A stretch of DNA of 9,947 nt from TMP-86 sp031394735. GTDB lineage: Bacteria > Pseudomonadota > Gammaproteobacteria > Steroidobacterales > Steroidobacteraceae. The position numbers were made by a program, and so were the translations under genes. The notes under the pieces were generated by a model. It did not search any database. It was given only the letters and a program-made list of their open reading frames with translations, and was not told where the DNA came from. Shown piece after piece: positions 1 to 7,651 of this stretch (its first letter is position 1; each line of letters begins with the position of its first letter). Location of the stretch: NCBI GenBank assembly GCA_031394735.1, contig JANMXI010000194.1, positions 1 through 9,947 of the forward strand, written 5' to 3'.

Positions 1-906
1 GAGAACCCGCATCAACAGGCGGCGTTCTACACCGACCCGCGCGGTCTGGGCGCCACGTTAAGCCGCGCCGCGCAAACGCAGGGCAAGGAACTGTCTTACA
101 ACAACATCGCCGATGCCGATACCGCGCTGGAATGCGTCCGACAGTTCGACGCTTGCGCCTGCGTCATCGTCAAGCATGCCAACCCTTGCGGCGTGGCCAT
201 TGGCCAAACACCGCTGGAAGCCTATGAGAAGGCTTACAAGACCGATCCGACCTCGGCATTCGGTGGCATCATCGCCTTCAACCGACCGCTGGATGCCGCC
301 ACCGCGCGCGCCATCGTCGAGCGGCAATTCGTCGAAGTCATTCTGACACCGAGCGTCGATGCCGCCGCCGCACCCATCCTGGCCGCGAAAGACAATGCAC
401 GTGTACTGGTCACGGGTGAGCTGAGTGGGCCGGTCACGCAACTGCTCGAATACCGCAGCGTTGCCGGCGGATTGCTGGTGCAATCGCGCGACACCGCGGG
501 CATCAGCGCGCAGGAGTTGCGACTGGTGACCAAACGGCCCCCCTCGCCCACCGAGATGGACGATCTCCTGTTTGCATGGCGGGTGGCCAAGTTCGTCAAG
601 TCCAATGCCATCGTCTTCGTGAAGGATGCGATGACGGTGGGCGTCGGCGCCGGCCAGATGAGTCGGGTGGTGAGCACCAAGATCGCGGCCATGAAAGCCG
701 CCGATGAAAAACTGTCCGCTGCGGGCGCAGCCATGGCATCGGACGCGTTCTTTCCGTTTCGCGACGGACTGGACGTGGCGGCCGGCTTCGGCATCAAGGC
801 CGTCATCCAGCCCGGCGGCTCCAAACGTGACGATGAAGTGATCGCGGCGGCGGATGAACATGGCATGACCATGTTGTTCACCGGCATCCGCCATTTCCGG
901 CACTGA
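1..906 (+). CDS. purH: Bifunctional AICAR transformylase / IMP cyclohydrolase PurH, 3' part
   Basis: Open from base 1 in frame 1 to the TGA at 904-906, giving 301 residues. The family is about 520-530 residues long, so the N-terminal IMP cyclohydrolase domain lies outside the window and most of the formyltransferase domain is here. The protein performs the last two steps of de novo IMP synthesis in the cytoplasm: formylation of AICAR with 10-formyl-THF, then ring closure. The visible part begins with the family stretch ENPHQQAAFY. It carries KHANPCGVAIG at residues 58-68, whose Lys-His pair is the known catalytic element of the transformylase domain. It then shows TDPTSAFGGIIAFN, a region around SNAIVFVKD and GVGAGQMSRV, SDAFFPFRDG, and the usual C-terminus ending TGIRHFRH. 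No frameshift or missing motif is seen. purD follows four bases downstream, so the two are probably co-transcribed. Identification is firm; only the upstream boundary is unknown. Confidence 0.97.
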   Translation, partial: ENPHQQAAFYTDPRGLGATLSRAAQTQGKELSYNNIADADTALECVRQFDACACVIVKHANPCGVAIGQTPLEAYEKAYKTDPTSAFGGIIAFNRPLDAATARAIVERQFVEVILTPSVDAAAAPILAAKDNARVLVTGELSGPVTQLLEYRSVAGGLLVQSRDTAGISAQELRLVTKRPPSPTEMDDLLFAWRVAKFVKSNAIVFVKDAMTVGVGAGQMSRVVSTKIAAMKAADEKLSAAGAAMASDAFFPFRDGLDVAAGFGIKAVIQPGGSKRDDEVIAAADEHGMTMLFTGIRHFRH

Positions 907-910
907 TTCG

Positions 911-2206
911 ATGCAGGTGCTGATCGTCGGCGGCGGCGGACGCGAACATGCGCTGGCCTGGAAGTGCGCGCAATCCGCTCGCGTCGACCGCGTCTTCGTC
1001 GCGCCGGGCAATGCCGGCACGGCGCTGGAACCGGGCGTCGAGAATCTCGACATCGCCGCCGACGACATCCCCGCGTTGCTCGACTTCGCCAGGCGCAATG
1101 CCATCGCTTTGACCATCGTCGGCCCCGAGGTTCCGCTGGTGGCCGGCATCGTCGACGAATTCATGCAGGCGGGACTGCGCTGCTTCGGGCCATCACGCGC
1201 GGCCGCGCGGCTGGAAGGATCAAAAGCCTATTCCAAGGATTTTCTGCGCCGCCATCGCATCCCCACCGCGGCCTATGCCAATTTCACGCGCGACAATTTC
1301 GATCCCGCCTACATCCGCGCCAGCCGCCTCCCCGTGGTGATCAAGGCCGACGGCCTCGCCGCCGGCAAGGGCGTGGTGATCTGCGAGACGCATGACGAGG
1401 CCGTCGCCACCGCGCAACGCATGCTGGATGGCGCCTTCGGCGCAGCCAGTCACACCATCGTGGTGGAGGAATTCCTGCAAGGCGAGGAAGCCAGCTTCAT
1501 CGTGGTCGCGCACGACCAGCAAGTGATCGCGCTCGCCAGTTCCCAGGACCACAAGCGCCGCGATGACGGCGACCTGGGGCCCAATACCGGCGGCATGGGC
1601 GCTTACTCGCCCGCACCGGTGGTCACCGCCCGGATTCACGAGCGCGCGATGCGCGAAGTCATCCTGCCGACTTTGCGCGGCCTCGCCGCCGACGGCAATC
1701 CCTATCGCGGCTTTCTTTACGCCGGGCTCATGATCGCCGCCGATGGCACGCCCAACGTCCTGGAATTCAACTGCCGCCTCGGCGATCCGGAGACGCAGCC
1801 CATCATGATGCGCCTGCGCAGCGACTTGACGCAGATCTGCGATGCCGCGATCGACGGCACGCTGAATGCGGTATCGCCGGAGTGGGATGCGCGCGCCGCG
1901 CTCGGCGTGGTGATGGCAGCGGGCGGCTACCCTGACACCTTTCACAAAGGCGATGCGATCAGCGGCCTGGACGCGGCGGCGCGCCTGCCTGGCAAAGTCT
2001 TTCATGCGGGCACCCAGCAGCACGGCGCGGAGGTGCTGACCAATGGCGGGCGCGTGTTGTGCGCCGTCGGACTCGGCGACAGTGTCGGTGCCGCCCAGCT
2101 CCAGGCCTATGATCTGGTGCGTTCGATGCACTGGAATCTGGTGCAATACCGCCGCGACATAGGCTATCGCGCCATCGCACGCGAGCAAGGCGACCCGAAC
2201 TCGTAA
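911..2206 (+). CDS. purD: Phosphoribosylamine-glycine ligase (GARS) PurD
   Basis: Full-length ATP-grasp enzyme of 431 residues, close to the roughly 430 usual for bacterial PurD. It joins phosphoribosylamine and glycine using ATP to make GAR, the second step of de novo purine synthesis, in the cytoplasm. The N-terminal domain opens with MQVLIVGGGGREHALAWK and has GPEVPLVAGIVD (residues 71-82). The ATP-grasp part shows PVVIKADGLAAGKGVV (141-156), EEFLQGEEASF (186-196) and DHKRRDDGDLGPNTGGMGAY (213-232). The metal-binding region LEFNCRLGDPETQP (284-297) has Leu290 where Phe is usual, a mild change. The ATG at 911 fits the family N-terminus exactly and sits four bases after the purH stop. No good Shine-Dalgarno is visible, which suggests translational coupling to purH. 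No sign of truncation. Confidence 0.97.
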   Translation: MQVLIVGGGGREHALAWKCAQSARVDRVFVAPGNAGTALEPGVENLDIAADDIPALLDFARRNAIALTIVGPEVPLVAGIVDEFMQAGLRCFGPSRAAARLEGSKAYSKDFLRRHRIPTAAYANFTRDNFDPAYIRASRLPVVIKADGLAAGKGVVICETHDEAVATAQRMLDGAFGAASHTIVVEEFLQGEEASFIVVAHDQQVIALASSQDHKRRDDGDLGPNTGGMGAYSPAPVVTARIHERAMREVILPTLRGLAADGNPYRGFLYAGLMIAADGTPNVLEFNCRLGDPETQPIMMRLRSDLTQICDAAIDGTLNAVSPEWDARAALGVVMAAGGYPDTFHKGDAISGLDAAARLPGKVFHAGTQQHGAEVLTNGGRVLCAVGLGDSVGAAQLQAYDLVRSMHWNLVQYRRDIGYRAIAREQGDPNS

Positions 2207-2229
2207 GGGTCTGACCGAGCGAAACGCCG

Positions 2230-3225
2230 ATGGACGCACAGGCACTCCCCAGCCTACGATCATCCTCGATGTCAACGGCCCACTATCTCGACAATTCCCA
2301 TCGTGACGACCGCATTGCCGGCGGCGTGCGTCGCATCCCCATCAACACGCCGCAAGGCACCTTCAAGGTCTGGACCAAGCGCTTCGGCAACAATCCGCGC
2401 ATCAAGCTGCTGTTGCTGCACGGTGGCCCGGGCATGACGCACGAATATTTTGAAGCCTGCGACTCCTATCTGCCGGCGGCCGGCATCGAGTATTACTACT
2501 ACGATCAACTCGGATCGCATTACAGCGATCAACCTGACGTTGCCGCGCTCTGGCAGATTCCGCGCTTCGTCGATGAAGTGGAACAGGTGCGCATCGCGCT
2601 GGGCCTGAATGCCGACAATTTCTTTCTGCTCGGCCACTCCTGGGGCGGGATCCTCGCCATCGAATATGCACTGCGCCATCAGCAGCATCTGAAAGGGCTC
2701 ATCATCTCGAACATGATGTCGAGCATTCCCGCCTACAACGCGTATGCGGAAAACGTGTTGATGCCGCGCATGGACCCGCAGGCGTTGGCGGAAGTGAAGC
2801 GGCTGGAAGCCGCCAAGGACTATGAGAATCCACGCTATATGGAATTGCTGATGCGGCATCACTATGTCCATCACGTGCTGCGCATGCCGCTGGGTGAATG
2901 GCCCGACCCGGCGGAGCGCGCGTTGAAGCACACCAACCCCAAGGTCTACATCCCGATGCAGGGACCGAGCGAACTGGGTGCCAGCGGCCTGCTGGCGGAC
3001 TGGGACCGCAGCGCCGATCTGCATCGCATCACCGTGCCGGCGATGACCATCGGCGCGCAACACGACACCATGGATCCGCAACATATGCAGGCGATGGCGC
3101 GGCAACTTAAGGCAGGCCGCCACCTGTACTGCCCCAACGGCAGCCACTTTTCCATGTTCGATGATCAGCAGCAGTACTACGGCGGCGTGATCGACTTCCT
3201 CATCGCCGTCGACGCTGGCCGCTAG
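2230..3225 (+). CDS. Proline iminopeptidase-family serine hydrolase (peptidase S33, alpha/beta hydrolase)
   Basis: A 331-residue alpha/beta hydrolase. The oxyanion-hole motif HGGPG is at residues 64-68, the nucleophile elbow GHSWGG at 135-140 (Ser137), the acidic residue in GAQHDTMDP at Asp279, and the catalytic His in NGSHFSMF at His306, so the triad is complete. HGGPG together with GxSWGG is the hallmark of prolyl aminopeptidases, which release N-terminal proline or other residues from short peptides. The exact substrate cannot be read from sequence. No signal peptide is evident, so it is probably cytoplasmic. An internal ATG at 2269 (Met14, start MSTAHYLDN) is an equally plausible start, since the first 13 residues look unstructured and neither start has a strong ribosome site. 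An APC permease gene follows 15 bases later. That fits a shared role in amino acid or peptide use, which is an inference from position only. Confidence 0.9.
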   Translation: MDAQALPSLRSSSMSTAHYLDNSHRDDRIAGGVRRIPINTPQGTFKVWTKRFGNNPRIKLLLLHGGPGMTHEYFEACDSYLPAAGIEYYYYDQLGSHYSDQPDVAALWQIPRFVDEVEQVRIALGLNADNFFLLGHSWGGILAIEYALRHQQHLKGLIISNMMSSIPAYNAYAENVLMPRMDPQALAEVKRLEAAKDYENPRYMELLMRHHYVHHVLRMPLGEWPDPAERALKHTNPKVYIPMQGPSELGASGLLADWDRSADLHRITVPAMTIGAQHDTMDPQHMQAMARQLKAGRHLYCPNGSHFSMFDDQQQYYGGVIDFLIAVDAGR

Positions 3226-3240
3226 CTGTCGAGCGCGCCC

Positions 3241-4581
3241 ATGTCGGACCTGCAACAATTCGGCTATCGCGATCAATTGCGCCGCGCGCTGACCACCCGC
3301 GACCTGGTCATCTACGGCATGGTCTTCATGGTGCCCATCGCGCCGTTCGCGGTGTTCGGCTTCGTATGGAACGATTCCAAGGGCATGGTGCCGCTGGCCT
3401 ATCTGGTCGGTCTCGTCGGCATGTTCTTCACCGCCATGAGTTATGCGGCCCTGTCACGCGCGTTCCCCATGGCCGGATCCGTCTATTCCTATGCGCAGCG
3501 CGGCCTGCATGACATCGCCGGCTTTTTCTCCGGTTGGCTCATCCTGCTGGACTACATTCTCGTTCCCGCATTGCTGTACATCGTCAGCGCGGTGGCACTG
3601 CGCCCTTTGCTCCCCGCCGTACCGGACTGGATCTGGATCAGCGCGTTCATCCTGTTCAATGCAGGAGTCAACCTCATCGGCATCCAATTCACCGCGCGGG
3701 TGAACAAGTACATGCTCGCCATGGAATTGCTGGTACTGGCGCTGTTCCTGGGCTGTGGTCTCACAGCGCTCCATCACGGCGCCGGTGCCGGAGGCCTGAC
3801 GTTGAAACCCATCTACGATCCGGCCGTCTTTTCCTGGTCGACCGTGGCAGGCGCCACTTCCATCGCGGTATTGTCGTTTCTGGGCTTCGATGGCATCTCG
3901 ACGCTGTCGGAGGAGAGTCGCGGCGGGCGCGATGCGGTGGGCCGCGCAACCTTGATCGCACTGCTGCTGGTAGGCTCGTTGTTCCTGCTGCAGACCTGGG
4001 TCGCCACGGATCTGGCGCGGGGTATGCGCTTTGCCGCGGCGGACACGGCGTTCTACGAGGTGGCTGAGCGGGCCGGCGGTGTGTGGTTGCGCCGAGTCAT
4101 CATCTTCGCCAATGTGCTCGCATCCGGCGTGGCGAATGCCATGGTGGCGCAGGCCGCGGTGTCGCGCATTTTATTCGCGATGGCGCGCGATGCGAAGTTA
4201 CCCAGGGCGTTGGCGCGCGTTCACCCGCGCTATCAGACGCCTTATGTCAGCACCCTGCTGGTTGCGCTGATTTCCTTGGCTGTGGGTCTGTTGTTTGCGC
4301 ACCGGCTCGACGACTTGAGCCGGATCGTCAACTTCGGCGCACTCAGCGGCTTTCTGTTGCTGCACCTGGCGGTGATCAATCACTTCTTTATCCGTCAACG
4401 CAGTGGCGACTGGCTGCGGCATCTGATCTTCCCGCTCATCGGCCTGCTGGTCATCGGCTACGTTCTGTACGAGATGGACATGACAGCCAAGATCCTCGGT
4501 GCGTGCTGGCTCGGGATCGGCATCCTCTATTATGGTGTTCTGACCCTCGTCATGAAAAAGCCGGCCGTTGTGGACATTTGA
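3241..4581 (+). CDS. APC-superfamily amino acid permease
   Basis: A 446-residue, very hydrophobic protein with about 12 predicted membrane segments, normal for amino acid/polyamine/organocation transporters of the inner membrane. The start region LTTRDLVIYGMVFMVPIAPF holds the unwound first helix typical of the fold. PMAGSVYSYAQRGL (residues 76-89) matches the conserved helix-3 region. FLGFDGISTLSEES (213-226) is the classic helix-6 motif of the superfamily. ASRILFAMARD-like family wording appears here as VSRILFAMARDAKLP (307-321), followed by VHPRYQTPY (327-335). The protein probably brings in an amino acid or amine by symport or exchange; substrate is not predictable. It lies 15 bases after the iminopeptidase gene with no terminator between, so they likely form one operon. 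A short GC hairpin follows its stop. ATG 3241 is the natural start because homologous N-termini begin shortly before the first helix. Confidence 0.93.
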   Translation: MSDLQQFGYRDQLRRALTTRDLVIYGMVFMVPIAPFAVFGFVWNDSKGMVPLAYLVGLVGMFFTAMSYAALSRAFPMAGSVYSYAQRGLHDIAGFFSGWLILLDYILVPALLYIVSAVALRPLLPAVPDWIWISAFILFNAGVNLIGIQFTARVNKYMLAMELLVLALFLGCGLTALHHGAGAGGLTLKPIYDPAVFSWSTVAGATSIAVLSFLGFDGISTLSEESRGGRDAVGRATLIALLLVGSLFLLQTWVATDLARGMRFAAADTAFYEVAERAGGVWLRRVIIFANVLASGVANAMVAQAAVSRILFAMARDAKLPRALARVHPRYQTPYVSTLLVALISLAVGLLFAHRLDDLSRIVNFGALSGFLLLHLAVINHFFIRQRSGDWLRHLIFPLIGLLVIGYVLYEMDMTAKILGACWLGIGILYYGVLTLVMKKPAVVDI

Positions 4582-4588
4582 GCCGTGC

Positions 4589-4601
4589 GGCGCAAAGCGC
4601 C
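4589..4601 (+). other. Small GC hairpin after the permease gene
   Basis: GGCGC-AAA-GCGCC forms a perfect 5-bp stem with a 3-base loop, starting eight bases after the permease stop. There is no T-run after it, so it is not a standard intrinsic terminator. It may slow or partly end transcription, or protect the 3' end of the upstream message. It could also be chance in a GC-rich gap. Confidence 0.3.
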
Positions 4602-4645
4602 AAGATCGCCGTTCTGATCATGTAAAATTCCACGTTCGTTCAGAG

Positions 4646-5350
4646 ATGAAAACGCAACCGACCGATGGCCTACCTGTGACCACCTTTCTGCTCGCCTTCG
4701 GCGCGTTGTTTTCCATCGTCAATCCCCTCTCCGGTGCGTTCATTTTCTACGGCGCCACCCGCGGACTGGACGCGCGCGTGCGCGCTCAAGTGTCGCGCTG
4801 GGTCGGCATTTATGCGTTCTGCATCGTCACGGTATCGCTATACATCGGCGCTTACGTGCTGAGCTTCTTCGGCATCTCGATTCCCGTTCTGCGAGTGGCG
4901 GGCGGCATCGTCATCTCGATGTCCGGCTGGCGCATGCTGAACGAGCCGGATGCCACAGAACAGCGGCGCAATGAAACACCCAGTCCACGCTCCATCGATG
5001 CACCGCCGAGCCGGCTCGCCTTCTATCCGCTGACCATGCCGCTGACGACCGGTCCGGGAACCATTTCCGTGGCGGTGTCGCTGGGGGCAAGCCGGCCGGG
5101 CGGCTTGCATGTGCCGGCATTGCTGGCGTTTTTTGTCGAGACCTTGACCGCCGTGGCACTGCTGGCGCTGATCATCTACGGGTTGTACCGGAATTCGGCG
5201 CGGCTGGCGGACCTGATCGGTCCGACCGGCACCACCATCATTGTCCGGCTGTCGGCATTTCTGCTGTTTTGCATCGGCATCCAGGTGTTCTGGAACGGCG
5301 CGGCGGAGTTGCTGGCGAGCCTGCCCAGCGGCGCCCTCGGCAGTAGTTGA
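4646..5350 (+). CDS. MarC-family integral membrane protein
   Basis: A 234-residue membrane protein with about six hydrophobic segments (roughly residues 9-33, 53-75, 77-97, 125-147, 156-180 and 196-217). Family landmarks are FGALFSIVNPLSGAFIFY near the start, AFYPLTMPLTTGPGTISVA (125-143), and RLSAFLLFCIGIQVFWNG (201-218), which match MarC/YchE/YhgN-type proteins closely. Members sit in the inner membrane. The name comes from the E. coli mar locus, but a role in antibiotic resistance was not upheld for MarC itself, and no transport substrate is established. The reading frame is open back to an ATG at 4568. That start would overlap the permease and add 26 charged residues without family resemblance, so ATG 4646 is preferred; its own ribosome site is weak. 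The gene is 64 bases after the permease. It may be in the same transcript or have its own promoter in that gap. Confidence 0.9.
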   Translation: MKTQPTDGLPVTTFLLAFGALFSIVNPLSGAFIFYGATRGLDARVRAQVSRWVGIYAFCIVTVSLYIGAYVLSFFGISIPVLRVAGGIVISMSGWRMLNEPDATEQRRNETPSPRSIDAPPSRLAFYPLTMPLTTGPGTISVAVSLGASRPGGLHVPALLAFFVETLTAVALLALIIYGLYRNSARLADLIGPTGTTIIVRLSAFLLFCIGIQVFWNGAAELLASLPSGALGSS

Positions 5351-5374
5351 GCCAGACGCCTTGTCCGACATGTC

Positions 5375-5950
5375 ATGAGCATCGATGCCACCATTCATCT
5401 GACTTTGCAGCGCCATTCGTCAACGCCATCGCGCGCCGTTCGCGGCGTGAGGTTCGCGCTGAGCCTGGCCGCCAATGACGCGATACAACTGGAATTCGAC
5501 ATCGATGCCGCGGTGGACGCCGTGGTCGTTCCCGCACCGAAACCGCGTGCGTTCAAGGATGGCTTGTGGCGACACACGTGTTTCGAATTGTTCGCAGGCA
5601 GCGCGCACGACGCATATCGGGAGTTCAATTTCTCGCCCTCGACCGAGTTTGCGATCTATGACTTCGCTGATTATCGGACCGCGATGACGCCGATCAGCTC
5701 CTCGGACGCGCCGTCGATCCAACCACGGCAAAGCGGGCTGTCGATGCACGTCAATCTGCCGCTCACGCTGTTGAGGCCGGCGGGAACGCACCCCTGCCAA
5801 ATCGGCATCGCCGCCGTGATCGAGGAGCGGGACGGTACACTGTCGTACTGGGCGCTGCGGCACCCGCAGGAGAAGCCGGACTTTCACCACCGCGACGGCT
5901 TCCTCATCAACTGGCCATTGAGCGCCACCGCCGGGGAGCACGGAACTTGA
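5375..5950 (+). CDS. DOMON-like domain protein (putative carbohydrate-binding)
   Basis: A 191-residue protein made almost entirely of one beta-rich DOMON-like domain. Recognisable pieces are LWRHTCFELF (residues 64-73), REFNFSPSTEFAIYDFADYR (82-101), IAAVIEERDGTLSYWALRHP (145-164) and KPDFHHRDGF (167-176). These follow the pattern of proteins annotated DOMON-like in cyanobacteria and proteobacteria. DOMON relatives bind sugars or haem; for this small bacterial family the ligand is not known to me, and carbohydrate binding is a family-level guess. No signal peptide or membrane segment is seen, so it is probably cytoplasmic. The start ATG 5375 lies just after an 8-base palindrome GACATGTC, with a 24-base gap to the MarC gene. 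Its TGA (5948-5950) overlaps the TTG start of the NamZ-like gene by three bases (TTGA). This implies translational coupling and perhaps joint work on a cell-wall sugar. Confidence 0.82.
   Translation: MSIDATIHLTLQRHSSTPSRAVRGVRFALSLAANDAIQLEFDIDAAVDAVVVPAPKPRAFKDGLWRHTCFELFAGSAHDAYREFNFSPSTEFAIYDFADYRTAMTPISSSDAPSIQPRQSGLSMHVNLPLTLLRPAGTHPCQIGIAAVIEERDGTLSYWALRHPQEKPDFHHRDGFLINWPLSATAGEHGT
5933..5938 (+). promoter_or_regulatory. Ribosome binding site supporting the TTG start of the NamZ-like gene
   Basis: GGGGAG ends eight bases before the TTG at 5947, a good Shine-Dalgarno at the right distance. It is one of the clearest in the window and lies inside the end of the upstream coding sequence. 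It decides for TTG 5947 over the in-frame ATG at 5986, which would remove the conserved GIENLL N-terminus. Confidence 0.65.
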
Positions 5951-7161
5951 AATTCGGCATTGAGAATTTGTTGCAGACTTCTTCCATGCAGGCTGCGCTG
6001 CGCGGACAGCGCGTCGCGCTCCTGGCGCATCCGGCCTCCGTCACGCAGGACTTGACGCACTCGCTCGACGCGCTCGCCGGCGTCGACGGCCTTCGTCTGA
6101 GTGCAGCCTTTGGACCACAACACGGATTGCGCGGCGACAAACAGGACAACATGATGGAGTCGCCCGACTTCGTCGATCCGGTGCACGGCATTCCGGTGTT
6201 CAGCCTGTACGGCACGGTGCGGCGGCCGACCGAGGCCATGCTCAACACCTTCGATGTGCTGCTCGTGGATCTGCAGGATCTGGGCTGCCGCATCTACACC
6301 TTCATCACGACGCTGCGTTATGTTCTGGAGGCCGCCGCGGCCGCCGGCAAATCGGTATGGGTGCTGGACCGGCCCAATCCCGCCGGGCGTCCCGTCGAGG
6401 GGCTGTCGTTGCGGCGGGGCTGGGAGAGCTTTGTCGGCGCAGGCGTGATGCCCATGCGCCACGGCATGACCATGGGTGAGTTGGGACAATGGTTCGTTCG
6501 CGAACTGAAGCTGTCCGTGGATTATCGCGTCATTCCCATGACCGGCTGGCAGCCCGAGGCAGCGCCCGGGTTTGGCTGGCCCGTGGGCGAGCGATGCTGG
6601 GTGAATCCGAGTCCCAATGCGCCCAACCTGTCGATGGCGCGCTGCTATGCAGGCACCGTCATGCTCGAGGGCACCACGCTTTCCGAGGGTCGCGGGACTA
6701 CGCGACCTCTGGAAGTGTTCGGAGCTCCCGACATCGATGCCGATGCCTTGATCGCCACGATGCGCACGCTCGCCCCGCAGTGGCTGCAGGGGTGCCGGTT
6801 GCGCAGCTGCTGGTTTGAGCCCACTTTTCACAAGCATGTCGGCAAACCCTGCGGCGGCGTGCAGATTCACGTCGAGGACCAGAGCTATCGGCATGGGCTT
6901 TTCCAGCCCTGGCGGCTACAGGCCTTGGCGTTCAAGGCATTGCGACAGCTCCAGCCCGACTATTTGCTGTGGCGCGATTTTCCCTACGAGTACGAAAACG
7001 ACCGGCTGGCCATCGATCTGATCAACGGCAGCCCGTTACTTCGTGAGTGGGTGGATGATTCAGCTGCCACACCGGGCGATCTGGAGTCCCTGGCGCGAGC
7101 GGATGAAAGCGCGTGGCGAACGGCGCGCCGCGACTTGCTGCTGTACGCGGACGGGGCCTAA
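5947..7161 (+). CDS. DUF1343 / NamZ-like putative exo-beta-N-acetylmuramidase (GH171)
   Basis: A 404-residue protein clearly of the DUF1343 family. Characterised members (NamZ of Bacillus subtilis, YbbC) remove N-acetylmuramic acid from peptidoglycan fragments. Landmarks are GIENLL (residues 4-9), LRGQRVALLAHPASV (18-32), FGPQHGLRGDKQDNM (55-69), GIPVFSLYG (81-89), DVLLVDLQDLGCRIYTFITT (103-122), VLDRPNPAGRPVEG (139-152), SFVGAGVMPMRHGMTMGELG (161-180), NPSPNAPNL (220-228) and EGTTLSEGRGTTRPLEVFGA (241-260). The length is normal. Unlike secreted NamZ proteins it has no signal peptide, so it is probably cytoplasmic and might act on recycled or internal muropeptides. Residue 58 is Gln where many members have Glu (FxPEHG), which may change or remove activity or mark a subfamily. 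The start is TTG with a good ribosome site and overlaps the DOMON-like gene, suggesting coupled expression. Family membership is firm; enzyme activity is inferred. Confidence 0.9.
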   Translation: MKFGIENLLQTSSMQAALRGQRVALLAHPASVTQDLTHSLDALAGVDGLRLSAAFGPQHGLRGDKQDNMMESPDFVDPVHGIPVFSLYGTVRRPTEAMLNTFDVLLVDLQDLGCRIYTFITTLRYVLEAAAAAGKSVWVLDRPNPAGRPVEGLSLRRGWESFVGAGVMPMRHGMTMGELGQWFVRELKLSVDYRVIPMTGWQPEAAPGFGWPVGERCWVNPSPNAPNLSMARCYAGTVMLEGTTLSEGRGTTRPLEVFGAPDIDADALIATMRTLAPQWLQGCRLRSCWFEPTFHKHVGKPCGGVQIHVEDQSYRHGLFQPWRLQALAFKALRQLQPDYLLWRDFPYEYENDRLAIDLINGSPLLREWVDDSAATPGDLESLARADESAWRTARRDLLLYADGA

Positions 7162-7169
7162 TTCGTCGC

Positions 7170-7188
7170 GCGATCATTGATTGGTCGC
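7170..7188 (+). terminator. Possible transcription-ending hairpin after the NamZ-like gene
   Basis: Eight bases after the TAA stop, GCGATCA and TGGTCGC pair over seven positions (one G-T) around a TTGAT loop. No T-run follows, so an intrinsic terminator is not proven; it could mark the end of the cell-wall gene pair by a Rho-dependent route. The following stretch to 7258 shows no other clear element. Confidence 0.3.
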
Positions 7189-7258
7189 AAGATGGCCTTC
7201 GAACGCGTACCTTAATCCCGGCCCGTTCAGGCGCACCCTCTTCGCAGGTTCTTTTTCC

Positions 7259-7615
7259 ATGCTGAAACGACTGGTTCAAGCACTTTCCGCCCGGATCGGC
7301 CTGCATCCGACGTCCGTGCGCGCGGACGACCGTTCTGCCTGGCGGGCGGTGTCGATCAGCGTCGGTCCGGCACCCTGCACATCGGCAAAACGCAGCGCAG
7401 CGCGCCGTTGGCTGCCGTCCCAGGCGCCCAAACTGCCCATGCCGGGCTGCGACGCCGCCACTTGCGACTGCCGCTACCGGCATCACCTGGATCGCCGCGC
7501 GAGGCCGCGGCGCAAAGACGATCGCGATCAATGCAACCGCCGTTTTGACGGTACCGACCGGCGCAATCCCCTGCGCGGGCGTCGCTCCGAGGATACGCAG
7601 GTTACAAGGGGCTGA
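7259..7615 (+). CDS. Small Cys- and Arg-rich conserved-looking protein, function unknown
   Basis: A 118-residue frame starting MLKRLVQALSARIG. Its middle part looks like a real protein rather than a shadow: AVSISVGPAPC (residues 30-40), then PKLPMPGCDAATCDCRYRHH (57-76), then a strongly basic tail rich in RR pairs ending RRSEDTQVTRG. Cys40, Cys64, Cys69 and Cys71 (C-x23-C-x4-C-x-C) with His75/His76 could hold a metal such as zinc, but this is only a reading of the residue spacing. The pattern with CRYRHH followed by DRR resembles short hypothetical proteins I recall from related gammaproteobacteria; no function is known to me. No signal peptide or membrane helix is seen. The open frame extends upstream to 7181, but ATG 7259 is preferred because the extra part has no protein-like character; an AGG lies ten bases before it. 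It is separated by gaps from both neighbours and may be a single-gene unit. Confidence 0.68.
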   Translation: MLKRLVQALSARIGLHPTSVRADDRSAWRAVSISVGPAPCTSAKRSAARRWLPSQAPKLPMPGCDAATCDCRYRHHLDRRARPRRKDDRDQCNRRFDGTDRRNPLRGRRSEDTQVTRG

Positions 7616-7620
7616 TCCCC
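7608..7620 (+). other. Short GGGG/CCCC hairpin over the stop of the small Cys-rich gene
   Basis: GGGG-CTGAT-CCCC makes a 4-bp GC stem whose loop contains the TGA stop (7613-7615). No T-run follows. It may weakly reduce read-through into the ABC-F gene or be chance. Confidence 0.2.
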
Positions 7621-7651
7621 AAAGCCGCGCCCAGGCGTTGGCTGACTCGGT

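Noticed and set aside
58..1164. 368-codon minus-strand open frame across purH and purD
   Set aside because: It lies fully opposite two well-supported purine genes and has no recognisable family motif. Long antisense frames are common opposite GC-rich genes. The same holds for 1220-2275, 2272-3276 and 5884-6894 on the minus strand.
4568..4645. Upstream ATG giving the MarC protein 26 extra residues
   Set aside because: It would overlap the permease stop, adds a charged stretch unlike MarC N-termini, and ATG 4646 gives the family length.
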